A stretch of 11,010 nucleotides of DNA, taken from positions 1 to 11,010 of the forward strand of contig JACCQS010000260.1 of assembly GCA_013814015.1 (NCBI GenBank). Direction: 5' to 3'. Source of the DNA: Geodermatophilaceae bacterium (GTDB lineage Bacteria; Actinomycetota; Actinomycetes; Mycobacteriales; Geodermatophilaceae). The number at the start of each line of letters is the position of its first letter. Position 1 is the first letter of the stretch. This document shows, piece after piece, positions 1 through 6,933 of this stretch. Below the pieces are notes generated by a model, which was not told where the DNA came from, did no database searches, and saw only the letters and a list, made by a program, of their open reading frames with translations. The position numbers and the translations under genes are program-made.

Positions 1-203
1 TGTTCCTGACTAGGCCCTCACTCGTGCACTACACCCGCGATCGGGACGAACTCACCTCGCGTAGCGATGAGATCTTCGGCTGGATCGCCGACGGGTCGCT
101 CCGGGTGCAGATCGGACACCGCTACCCATTGGCCGAGGCCGCGCAGGCGCACCGTGATCTCGAGGGCCGTAAGACCACCGCCAAAGTGCTACTGATCCCC
201 TGA
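1..203 (+). CDS. Quinone oxidoreductase-like zinc-type dehydrogenase, C-terminal fragment
   Basis: Only the last 66 codons are present, reading from base 3 to a TGA at 201-203; the start lies upstream of the window. The visible peptide has the usual end of the MDR-family NADPH:quinone oxidoreductases: a TRPSLVHYT segment, a charged helix, then YPLAEAAQAHRDLEGRKTTA and a short terminal strand KVLLIP. In this family the AHxxLEGRxTxGK stretch closes the catalytic domain; here the usual Gly before Lys is Ala. Family members reduce quinones or enones with NADPH, but the substrate cannot be told from this tail. It converges with the SDR gene on the other strand, and a 22-bp tandem repeat lies between the two stops. 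The family is clear; the specific function is not. Confidence 0.85.
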   Translation, partial: FLTRPSLVHYTRDRDELTSRSDEIFGWIADGSLRVQIGHRYPLAEAAQAHRDLEGRKTTAKVLLIP

Positions 204-224
204 CCGATTCCAGCGCGGATCACT

Positions 225-269
225 GGTCGGTCAGCGTTGGGACATCGGTCGGTCAGCGTTGGGACATCG
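225..269. repeat. Tandem repeat, two copies of a 22-bp unit, overlapping the SDR stop codon
   Basis: A 23-base match (225-247 and 247-269, sharing base 247) gives two exact copies at a 22-bp period; its core is GTCAGCGTTGGGACATC. Read on the minus strand, the proximal copy encodes the last residues MSQR and the TGA stop of the SDR gene. The distal copy lies in the gap before the quinone-oxidoreductase stop at 203. The unit is not itself a clear palindrome. The period is close to two helical turns. Confidence 0.9.
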
Positions 270-1149
270 TGTAGCGCAGCTTCGACATCATGAACTCGGC
301 CTGCGGCACGATGCCGCTCTCCTGGAAAAGGGAGCCGACCCGCTCGGTGAACTGCTCTGGCTCCCACCGCTGCCCGTCGTTCTCGATGACAGCCACCGAT
401 GTGTACGGCTGATAGAGCTCGACTGTGTCGCCCTGCACCCCGAAAACCTTGCCGCTGATGTCGCCGGCCGCATCCGAGCACAGCCAGGCCACGAATGGGG
501 CGACGTTGTCGGGAGCCCAGAAGTCGAACGTTCCGCTTTCGGTGGCCGGGATGTCGCCGTACGCGGACTCGGTCATTGCCGTACGCGCGGCCGGGGCGAT
601 CGCGTTCGACGTCACGCCGTACTTCGCCATCTCCTGGGCCACGATCGTGGAGAACGCCGCGATCCCCGCCTTGGCGGCGCCGTAGTTGGCCTGACCGAAG
701 TTGCCCAGGATCCCCGAGGTCGACGCCGTGTGCACCATCCGGCCGGGCCTGTTCTCTGCGTGCCAATAGCCGCAGGCGGCATGCGTCGCGGCGTAGTGGC
801 CACGCAGGTGCACGGCGATGACGGGGTCCCACTCCTGCGGCGACATCTTGACCACGGTTCGATCGCGCAGGATGCCGGCGTTGTTCACCAGGGCATCGAG
901 CTGACCGAAGCTCTCCAGCGCGGCCGCAACCAGCTTGTCGGCCACCTCGACCTGGCTGACGTCACCCTCGACCAATACCGCCCGGCCACCGCTCGACTCG
1001 ATCTCCGCGACGACAGCGGAGCCGGTCGCCGGGTCGAACTCGTTGACGACGACAGCGGCACCCTGCCGAGCGCATTCCAACGCTTCCCCCCGGCCCAGCC
1101 CACGGCCGGCTCCGGTGACGATCACGACGCGGTCTTCGAGGATTCCCAT
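253..1149 (-). CDS. Short-chain dehydrogenase/reductase, long form (probable 3-hydroxyacyl-CoA or hydroxysteroid type)
   Basis: A 298-residue NAD(P)-dependent SDR oxidoreductase. Residues 12-19 (TGAGRGLG) form the nucleotide-binding loop and NNAG is at 89-92. The catalytic Ser is S143 and the YxxxK pair is Y156/K160 within GQANYGAAK. The Rossmann core ends near residue 245 and is followed by a roughly 50-residue extension. That is longer than FabG-type enzymes and typical of actinobacterial SDRs related to the dehydrogenase domain of 17-beta-HSD type 4, which act on acyl-CoA or sterol side-chain intermediates. The substrate is inferred, not shown. The frame stays open far upstream, but ATG at 1149 is where SDR homology begins. 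It has no Shine-Dalgarno; a TAGATT box lies 8 bases upstream, so a leaderless message is likely. The last four codons and the stop lie inside a tandem repeat. It is divergent from padR. Confidence 0.9.
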   Translation of the reverse strand: MGILEDRVVIVTGAGRGLGRGEALECARQGAAVVVNEFDPATGSAVVAEIESSGGRAVLVEGDVSQVEVADKLVAAALESFGQLDALVNNAGILRDRTVVKMSPQEWDPVIAVHLRGHYAATHAACGYWHAENRPGRMVHTASTSGILGNFGQANYGAAKAGIAAFSTIVAQEMAKYGVTSNAIAPAARTAMTESAYGDIPATESGTFDFWAPDNVAPFVAWLCSDAAGDISGKVFGVQGDTVELYQPYTSVAVIENDGQRWEPEQFTERVGSLFQESGIVPQAEFMMSKLRYTMSQR

Positions 1150-1157
1150 GGTGGCGA

Positions 1158-1188
1158 AATCTAGTCGAGGGCAAATCTGGTGGAACAA
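1158..1188 (-). promoter_or_regulatory. Candidate promoter of the SDR gene, leaderless
   Basis: On the minus strand a TAGATT box (1163-1158) ends 8 bases before the ATG at 1149. This would place the transcript start at or within a few bases of the start codon. A weak TTGTTC (1188-1183) lies upstream at a long 19-base spacing. No Shine-Dalgarno is visible, which fits leaderless translation. This is pattern matching only. Confidence 0.4.
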
Positions 1189-1210
1189 AGGCTTGCACTT
1201 CGATGCCTTG

Positions 1211-1222
1211 ACGATATATCGT
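1211..1222. promoter_or_regulatory. Perfect palindrome ACGATATATCGT, probable PadR operator
   Basis: This 12-bp perfect palindrome is an AT-rich island in GC-rich DNA. It lies 48 bases before the padR start and 62 bases before the divergent SDR start. PadR proteins commonly bind AT-rich dyads in their own promoters, so autoregulation with joint control of the SDR gene is the natural reading. A TTGACG (1208-1213) overlaps its left edge and could be a -35 box for padR, so binding here would block RNA polymerase. Confidence 0.65.
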
Positions 1223-1229
1223 TTACTCA

Positions 1230-1246
1230 TCGACGACACACGTCGA
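1230..1246. repeat. Small inverted repeat in the padR leader
   Basis: TCGACG and CGTCGA (6-bp arms) flank a 5-base ACACA loop, just downstream of the ACGATATATCGT palindrome and 23 bases before the padR ATG. It could be a second operator half-site pair or a short leader hairpin. It is short enough to be chance in GC-rich DNA. Confidence 0.3.
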
Positions 1247-1269
1247 GATAATGAATTGGAGTACCTGAG

Positions 1270-2199
1270 ATGTCGACATACGCATCTTCTTCCAGCTGGC
1301 GCGATGCCAGCACCGCATGGAACAGCTTGCTCGCCGCCGCTGCCGAGGCAGCCCGCGAGCTCACCAGCGAGCATGGCGGGCGGGCCGGCGCACGACGCCG
1401 CCCGCGAGCCCACGAACACGGCCCGCATCACGACGCCAGGCATGACCCAGGCAACGAGTCCGGGCATGACCACGGGCACCGTCACGATCATCGCCGCGGA
1501 CACCGGCACGGCGGCGGTTTCGACCGCTCGGACGGTGGCCCCGGCCCGTTCGGACCTGGCGGCCTGTTCGGCCCTCCGGGCGGCCCGGGTCATGGACACG
1601 GGCACGGCGGTCCCGGCTTCGGTCATCCCGGCGGACCATGGCGCGCACGGGGTCGGGGCCGAGGCCGCGGTGCCCGGCGCCGAGGCGACGTACGCGCGGC
1701 CATTCTGGTCCTGCTCGACGAGCAACCCAGGCACGGCTACGAACTGATCAGCGAGATCAGCGAACGCAGCGGCGGCGTGTGGCGGCCGAGCCCAGGAACG
1801 GTGTATCCGACCCTGTCCCAGCTCGAGGACGAAGGCCTCGTGAGGTTGGAGCGACTCGACGGCCGCAAGACCGCAACCCTGACCGATGAAGGACGCGCTT
1901 ACGTCGAGGAGAACCGGGCACAACTCGGCGAACCCTGGACCGAGGTGGCCGGAGACGTTCGCGCCGAGAACCGCACGCTGGCCGGAGTCATCGCCCAGGT
2001 CGGCATGGCCGCCAGCACGGTGGCTCTGCACGGCACACCCGAGCAGGCCACCCGGGCCGCGGAAATACTCGAACGAGCGCGCCAGGAGCTGTACGGCCTG
2101 ATGGCCCAGCCCAAGCCCGCCTCGCCGGACACGCCGCAGGACGCACCGGGGAAGGTCCAGGGCGCCTCGGCCGAACCGTCAAGCCCAACGCAGGACTAG
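1270..2199 (+). CDS. PadR-family transcriptional regulator with a long His/Gly-rich N-terminal region
   Basis: A 309-residue protein whose PadR winged helix covers about residues 138-212. It is recognisable from AAILVLLDEQPRHGYELI, then PSPGTVYPTLSQLEDEGLV and the wing RLDGRKTATLT. Residues 220-280 form the helical C-terminal dimerisation arm, followed by a Pro/Ser-rich tail. Residues 48-119 are unusual: about 16 histidines occur in HxH and HGH runs, mixed with Gly/Pro segments, then an Arg/Gly stretch at 126-138 leads into the DNA-binding domain. Such a region may bind metal ions or act as a flexible linker; neither is proven. GGAG at 1258-1261 lies 8 bases before the ATG and supports this start. 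A palindrome upstream suggests autoregulation and control of the divergent SDR gene. It converges with glpD across a pair of hairpins. Confidence 0.9.
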   Translation: MSTYASSSSWRDASTAWNSLLAAAAEAARELTSEHGGRAGARRRPRAHEHGPHHDARHDPGNESGHDHGHRHDHRRGHRHGGGFDRSDGGPGPFGPGGLFGPPGGPGHGHGHGGPGFGHPGGPWRARGRGRGRGARRRGDVRAAILVLLDEQPRHGYELISEISERSGGVWRPSPGTVYPTLSQLEDEGLVRLERLDGRKTATLTDEGRAYVEENRAQLGEPWTEVAGDVRAENRTLAGVIAQVGMAASTVALHGTPEQATRAAEILERARQELYGLMAQPKPASPDTPQDAPGKVQGASAEPSSPTQD

Positions 2200-2240
2200 C
2201 TGGACCCGGCGGCGACGACGGCCGCCTGATATGCGGACGC

Positions 2241-2339
2241 GCCCCGTTCCTGGCGGTTTACATCCAAACCGCCAGGAATGGGCTCGTCGCGTTGCCCCGT
2301 TCCTGGCGGTTTACGTCCAAACCGCCAGGAATGGGCTCG
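2241..2339. repeat. Two 46-bp hairpin repeats between convergent padR and glpD
   Basis: Copies at 2241-2286 and 2294-2339 differ at one base only (loop position 2262 A, 2315 G), with a 53-bp period. Each holds a perfect 13-bp stem, TTCCTGGCGGTTT pairing with AAACCGCCAGGAA (2247-2278 and 2300-2331), around a 6-base loop. Outside it a G/T mismatch and a further CCC/GGG extend the stem. No T-run follows on either strand, so this is not a canonical intrinsic terminator. The arrangement resembles REP/BIME elements at gene 3' ends. It could end, or protect, transcripts from both sides. Confidence 0.92.
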
Positions 2340-2366
2340 CGCTGCTTGCTCCGGTCCGGTCGACCG

Positions 2367-3896
2367 TCAGGCCGGGTTCAGTTCGGCGAGCACCTGCTCG
2401 GCGACCGGGAGGGCCGCGGAACGGTCGTGCGGCACCAGGCCGATCCGGGTCCGCCGGTCGAGCAGGTCATCGACGGTCAGGGCAAGCTCGTGCCGGACGG
2501 CATACCGGAGTTCGGCCACGGTCACCGGCAGGCCGGGCGCAACCCTCTCGGCTCCATCGAGCCCGCCCTCGGCAACGACCCGCTCGGCCTCCGTGCCGTA
2601 CCGCGCAACAAGCCATGGCGCGGCGTCGATGGCGGCCAGCCGTTCCCGACCGGCCGCCCCGACGAGCGGCAACCGGCGCGTACGGCATCGCGCGGGTGAG
2701 CCGAGAGCCGACGTGACCTGGTCGACCACCTCCTCAGCCATCGCCCGGTAGGTCGTGAGCTTGCCGCCGGTGATCGTGAGGACGCCCGCAGAGTCCCGGC
2801 TGATCAGGTGCCGTCGAGACAGATCCGCGCTGCCCGACGAGGCGGCTCCAGCCAACAGCGGTCGAAGGCCGGCGAAGGCGCCGCTGACATCTTCGGGCCG
2901 CAGCGACCGGGCCAGCGCGGTGTTGATCGTTGCCAGCAGTACGTCGATCTCGGCCGCTGCCGGCCGGGGATCCTCCTCCCCGATCCGTCCCTCGACCGGC
3001 TCGTCGGTGATCCCGAGATAGGTCCGTCCATCCAATTGCGGCAGCGCGAAGACGTACCGGCTGGTCGAACCCGGCAGCGGCACCGTCAACGCAGCCCTCG
3101 GCATCCCCAGCAACGCACTCGGTACGACGAGATGCGAACCGCGGCTCGGCCGCAGCGATATCCCGTGGCTCAGCTCGCCCGCCCACACGCCGGTGGCGTT
3201 GACAACCACCCGAGCCTTTACTGACAACGGCGGACCAGAAGCGTGGCGGTCGATCAGCTCCGCTCCGTCCGCACCCAGACGAGACGCCTGCATCCTGGTA
3301 AGAATCGTTGCGCCGTACGCCGCCGCAGTACGCGCCAGCCCGAGGACGAGGCGGGCGTCGTCGACCAGTTGCCCGTCCCAGAAGACGACCCCACCACCGG
3401 CATCAGGCCGCAGCCCCGGAACCAGGTCTAGCGCTCGCTGCCGATCCACCCAGCGGGCTCGGGGCAGGCTGCCGGGCCCGCCGGGCAGTCCCACTCGGAG
3501 CAGATCCCCAGCGCCGGTGCCAAGCCGGCCGAGCATGACCGCAGCCCGGCCGGCGGTCGACGGGATCAGGAACGGCAACGGCCGGATCAGGTGCGGCGCC
3601 GTCCGGGTCATCAGGATGGCCCGCTCGCGGGCACTGTCCCGGGCCAGACCCAACTGCCCATGCGCCAGGTAGCGGAGGCCGCCGTGTACGAGCTTGCTGC
3701 TCCATCGGCTGGTGCCCTGAGCAAGGTCACTGCGTTCGACCAACGCGACCCGTAGCCCGCGACTGGCCGCGTCCAGCGCGATCCCGGCACCGGTGACCCC
3801 ACCGCCCACGACCAGAAGGTCCACGCCGGTGCGGATCACCGACTCGAGACCTTCGGCCCGGCTGGCCGCATTCAGGGACGGCCATGGTACGAGCAT
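2367..3896 (-). CDS. glpD: Aerobic glycerol-3-phosphate dehydrogenase (FAD-dependent)
   Basis: This enzyme oxidises sn-glycerol 3-phosphate to dihydroxyacetone phosphate at the membrane and passes electrons to quinone. It has 509 residues, a normal length. The FAD dinucleotide loop GGGVTGAG is at 31-38 and GTSRWSSKLVHGGLRYL at 61-77. Then follow VVNATGVWAGEL, RPSRGSHLVVP, GITDEP and GVLTITGGKLTTYRAMAEE, and a complete C-terminal DAO_C-type helical domain. ATG 3896 was chosen because the LNAASRAEGLESV stretch after it is also conserved in actinobacterial GlpD, though its GGAG is only 2 bases away. GTG 3839, with GAAGG at good spacing, is an alternative start. The frame stays open upstream through a repeat array, but that extension looks non-coding. 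It is divergent from an AGPS-like flavoprotein, suggesting shared glycerol-phosphate or ether-lipid chemistry. Confidence 0.93.
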   Translation of the reverse strand: MLVPWPSLNAASRAEGLESVIRTGVDLLVVGGGVTGAGIALDAASRGLRVALVERSDLAQGTSRWSSKLVHGGLRYLAHGQLGLARDSARERAILMTRTAPHLIRPLPFLIPSTAGRAAVMLGRLGTGAGDLLRVGLPGGPGSLPRARWVDRQRALDLVPGLRPDAGGGVVFWDGQLVDDARLVLGLARTAAAYGATILTRMQASRLGADGAELIDRHASGPPLSVKARVVVNATGVWAGELSHGISLRPSRGSHLVVPSALLGMPRAALTVPLPGSTSRYVFALPQLDGRTYLGITDEPVEGRIGEEDPRPAAAEIDVLLATINTALARSLRPEDVSGAFAGLRPLLAGAASSGSADLSRRHLISRDSAGVLTITGGKLTTYRAMAEEVVDQVTSALGSPARCRTRRLPLVGAAGRERLAAIDAAPWLVARYGTEAERVVAEGGLDGAERVAPGLPVTVAELRYAVRHELALTVDDLLDRRTRIGLVPHDRSAALPVAEQVLAELNPA

Positions 3897-3933
3897 CGCT
3901 CCAGCATGCCGCGCAAGCACCCACGTCGAACGG

Positions 3934-3994
3934 GCCGGTTCGCTACCCAACCTCCATTTTGGGCCGCTCCAAGGTGCCGGTTCGCTACCCAACC
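3934..3994. repeat. Two-copy 19-bp repeat with 42-bp period in the glpD/AGPS-like divergent gap
   Basis: GCCGGTTCGCTACCCAACC occurs exactly at 3934-3952 and 3976-3994. Its GGTT and AACC ends are complementary around an 8-base centre. A weaker CCCAA/TTGGG inverted repeat spans copy 1 and the spacer. The 42-bp period is a multiple of three, so reading frames on both strands stay open across it and inflate apparent ORFs of both neighbours. It lies 38 bases upstream of the glpD start and 63 bases upstream of the flavoprotein start, so it is well placed to affect both promoters. Confidence 0.85.
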
Positions 3995-4043
3995 GCCCCT
4001 ATCCGCCGCCGTTCCGCCCGGCGGCGCACTAGGGCTTACTGGG

Positions 4044-4049
4044 TAAGCT
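4044..4049 (+). promoter_or_regulatory. Candidate -10 box for a leaderless AGPS-like transcript
   Basis: TAAGCT matches the TANNNT consensus of actinobacterial -10 boxes and ends 8 bases before the ATG at 4058, so transcription would begin at or next to the start codon. No Shine-Dalgarno is present and no convincing -35 is seen, which is common for such promoters. Confidence 0.4.
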
Positions 4050-4057
4050 CCCCGAGC

Positions 4058-5698
4058 ATGACCGCACCGGAAGAGCGAGCAGAGCTCAGCTTGACCGGTT
4101 GGGGTCCGGCCGACCCCCACGAACTGCCCAACGCCGCCCGGAAGTGGCTGCACCGCGAGACCGGCTGGACCCCGCGCTCCACTCCGGCGGAGGCGCTGGC
4201 TGCGGTCCGGACTGCGGCCACCCAGCTGCCGGACTCGACCAGTGCGGCGCTGATCGAGATCGTCGGGGACGAGCAGGTCCGCACCGACGGACCCAGCAGG
4301 CTCCGCCGAGGAGCCGGGCGCAGCTATCTCGACCTGATCCGGCGGCGTGGCGGTGATGTATCCGGTCTGCCGGATGCGGTCGTGCTGCCCGGCTCACACG
4401 ACGAAGTTCTGGCCGTTCTGCGCCGTTGCGCAGACGACGACATCGCAGTGGTGCCCTTCGGCGGCGGGACGAGCGTGGTCGGCGGCTTGACCGGCGGCGC
4501 GGGCGAGCACCGCGCCGTCGTCGCCCTCGACGTCGCTCGGTTGAACACCATCGACTCGATCGACGCCAAGTCGTTACTGGTGACCGCCGGTCCCGGACTC
4601 CGGGGCCCGGAATTCGAATCCCGGATGGCCCGCTACGGACTGACCCTCGGGCACTTCCCGCAGAGCTACGAGTTCGCCACGCTGGGCGGGTACGCCGCGA
4701 CCCGGTCGGCCGGCCAGGCTTCGAGCGGCTACGGCCGCTTCGACGAGTTGGTCGCCGGGGTGCGGGTGGCCACCCCGGCCGGTACCTGGCAGGTGGGCCG
4801 GCCTCCGGCCAGCGCGGCGGGCCCGGACCTGTTGGGGCTAGTGCTCGGATCGGAGGGCGTGCTCGGTGTGATCACCGAGCTGACCCTGCGGGTACGCCCA
4901 GCACCCGAAGTCAAGCACTATGAGGGTTGGTCGTTCCGGTCATTGTCGCGGGCCCTCGAGGGGATGCGTCAGCTGGCCCGGGCTGAACTGCTGCCCGACG
5001 TCGCCCGCCTCTCTGATGTCGATGAGACGCGCGCCAACATCGTGCTGGCCGCGAGCTCGAAGGCCAATGCCCTGCAAGCGCTTCTGCGTGCGCGTGGACA
5101 TGGTTCCGGATGCCTGCTTATCGTCGGGTGGGAAGGTGGTCAGGAGACTGTCGGTGTACGGCGGCGCGCGGCCAGTGCGCTGCTCCGCCGATGCGAGGCC
5201 GTACGAATCGGCCGTACGGTCGGTCAGAGCTGGCTGTCCAACCGCTACTCAGGTCCCTACGTCCGCGACGCACTGCTCGATGTCGGGCTGCTCGTCGAGA
5301 CGCTCGAGACGGCGGCCTCGTGGTCAGACCTGATGGACGTCTATGACGCAACCCGAGACGCGCTGATCACGTGCCTGTCCACACCTGACACGAAGCCCCT
5401 GGTGATGTGCCATGTTTCGCACGTCTACCCGACCGGCGCCTCCCTCTACTTCACCGTGCTCGCCGACCGTGCCGACGACCGCCCGATGCAGCAGTGGTTG
5501 CTGGCCAAGCGCGCGGCCACCGACGCCCTGCTATCGGCAGGCGGCGTGCTCACCCATCATCACGCCGTCGGTATCGATCACGCCCCATGGCTGTCCCGGG
5601 AAGTCGGCGATCTGGGCGTCGCCGTACTGCATGCGGTCAAGGACCGGCTCGATCCGACCGGAATCTGCAATCCGTGCGTGCTCTTCGGCCGCCCCTGA
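4058..5698 (+). CDS. FAD-binding oxidoreductase of the alkyl-dihydroxyacetonephosphate synthase (AGPS) family
   Basis: A 546-residue flavoprotein. The PCMH-type FAD-binding domain begins near residue 106 and has PFGGGTSVVGG at 133-143, then LGHFPQSYEFATLGGYAATRSAGQ. That stretch corresponds to the AGPS segment before the flavin-adjacent loop. The C-terminal half ends with a histidine triplet (H500-H502, in LTHHHAVG) and LDPTGICNPCVLFG. AGPS enzymes use an HHH motif and exchange the acyl chain of acyl-DHAP for an alkyl group in ether-lipid synthesis. Bacterial relatives such as mycobacterial flavoproteins near glpD1 have no firmly assigned reaction, so the substrate here is inferred. The divergent glpD makes DHAP, which fits. 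ATG 4058 is preferred over upstream in-frame extension through the repeats. It converges with the synthetase-like gene across 17 bases. Confidence 0.85.
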   Translation: MTAPEERAELSLTGWGPADPHELPNAARKWLHRETGWTPRSTPAEALAAVRTAATQLPDSTSAALIEIVGDEQVRTDGPSRLRRGAGRSYLDLIRRRGGDVSGLPDAVVLPGSHDEVLAVLRRCADDDIAVVPFGGGTSVVGGLTGGAGEHRAVVALDVARLNTIDSIDAKSLLVTAGPGLRGPEFESRMARYGLTLGHFPQSYEFATLGGYAATRSAGQASSGYGRFDELVAGVRVATPAGTWQVGRPPASAAGPDLLGLVLGSEGVLGVITELTLRVRPAPEVKHYEGWSFRSLSRALEGMRQLARAELLPDVARLSDVDETRANIVLAASSKANALQALLRARGHGSGCLLIVGWEGGQETVGVRRRAASALLRRCEAVRIGRTVGQSWLSNRYSGPYVRDALLDVGLLVETLETAASWSDLMDVYDATRDALITCLSTPDTKPLVMCHVSHVYPTGASLYFTVLADRADDRPMQQWLLAKRAATDALLSAGGVLTHHHAVGIDHAPWLSREVGDLGVAVLHAVKDRLDPTGICNPCVLFGRP

Positions 5699-5715
5699 CC
5701 GGCCCCTTCCAGCCG

Positions 5716-6933
5716 TCAGAACAGGCCGAAGTACTCCCGCTGCTCCCAGTCCGAGACATGGGCGAGGTAACGGTCCACCTCGGCACGCTTGATGGTCAGG
5801 AACCAGTCGACGACGTCGCGCCCGAGCGCCTCGGCGAACACATCGTCGCCCTGCAACGCTTCGAGGGCCGCCATAAGGCTTCGCGGTAGGAGTTCGGCCT
5901 CTGCGGCGTACGGATCGTGCGTGGCCGGGCCAGGATCATGCTTCGCCTCGAGGCCGTCCAGCCCGGAGATCACTTGGGAGGCAAGGTAGAGGTACGGGTT
6001 GGCCGCCGGCTCGCCGGACCGATTCTCCAGCCGGGTGTCCGGATCATCCGCGCCTCCGATGGCGCGCACCATCGCTCCCTTGTTGTCCTGGCCCCAGACG
6101 ATCCGATCCGGGGCCAGGGAGTTCGGTCGAAAGCGTTTGTACCCGTTGACCGTCGGGGTGGTGAATGCTGATGCTGCCGCCGCATGTCGGAGCAGCCCAG
6201 CCAGCCAGTGCCGACCCGTGTCAGAGAGACGTTCGCCGATCGGCGGGCACGAAGGCCGGTGCACCAGAGCCGATATGACGTAGCGATTGGTGCAGATGCC
6301 AACCGGTCGAGGCGGACGCGGCCCCGATCGGACGCGCCATGAATGTGGCCTGCATTCCCAAGCGCCGGCTGAGCTGCCGGATCGCCGAACGACACAGGAG
6401 TACGTCATCGGCGGCGCGCAACGCGTCGGCCGGAGCGAGGGTGATCTCGACCTGACTGGCGCCGAACTCCAACTCCACCGAACGCAGCGGCAGGTCCAAG
6501 GCGGCCAACCCGCGGTGCAGGACCGCGACCAGCTCCTCCAGTGAGTCCAAGCATCTGCGCGCGATGTCTCGGGTGTCGAAGCGCACCGGCGAGCCATCCG
6601 GGAAGTGAAGACAGGGAACGCCGTACGACCGGAGGTGTCCTTCAGCAACAACGACGACGGCACGGTGAGTCCGGTTCGCAGCACGCCGGGCAGCGCGGAC
6701 CGGGTGATCGTCTTACCCCGCAGAATCCCGTGTTGGTCTCCGAAGGACATCCGGACCCGCTCGACACCCCGCTCGTCCATCACCCGGCGCACCTGCGCCG
6801 CCGCGGCGTGGGCCTGATCGCCCCACAAGCCATGGCGCTCCACGAAGCCTTCACGCTCAGCGGCGAGCAGGGGTCGAGCGTTATGCCCGTCGCCGCCTTC
6901 GGCGACCGGACGCTCGTCGGCATTGCGGGCCAT
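5716..6933 (-). pseudogene. Glutamine synthetase-like gene (gamma-glutamyl-amide ligase family), broken
   Basis: ATG 6933 overlaps the Rieske stop as TGATG, suggesting translational coupling. Reading from there gives a GS-family N-terminus (SFGDQHGILRGKTITR, then LLLKDTSGRTAFPV) as far as about 6610. Homology then jumps to another frame, LHFPDGSPVRFDTRD through LPLRSVELEFG and the TGWHLHQSL motif, until about 6232. It then returns to the first frame for NGYKRFRPNSLAPDR, RLENRSGEPAANPYLYLAS and WEQREYFGLF. At the first junction the expected block around RVLPWAP...LCD is missing. Between ARRCLDSL and EELVAVL the segment carrying the catalytic GLEVEFH-type glutamates is absent. The second frame change behaves like a one-base insertion near 6231-6240. 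About 405 codons compare with roughly 450-480 in relatives. Decay is the likely cause; assembly error is possible. Confidence 0.78.

Noticed and set aside
259..1164. A 301-codon plus-strand open frame antisense to the SDR
   Set aside because: It is a shadow of the SDR coding strand, with Arg/Gly/His-rich composition and no motif.
1150..2031. Minus-strand open frame extending the SDR upstream to 2031
   Set aside because: It runs antisense through padR, shows no family motifs before TGAGRGLG, and is explained by high GC keeping frames open.
2241..2339. Ordinary rho-independent terminator
   Set aside because: The stems are strong, but no T-run follows on either strand, so I keep it as a repeat with possible 3'-end function.
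3897..3992. N-terminal extension of GlpD from ATG 3992
   Set aside because: The extra residues are the translated 42-bp repeat (GSEPAPW... then GSEPARS), with no counterpart in GlpD proteins.
6231..6610. Programmed ribosomal frameshifting in the synthetase-like gene
   Set aside because: Whole conserved blocks are missing at the joins, and no slippery heptamer or stimulatory element is evident; decay or assembly error explains it better.
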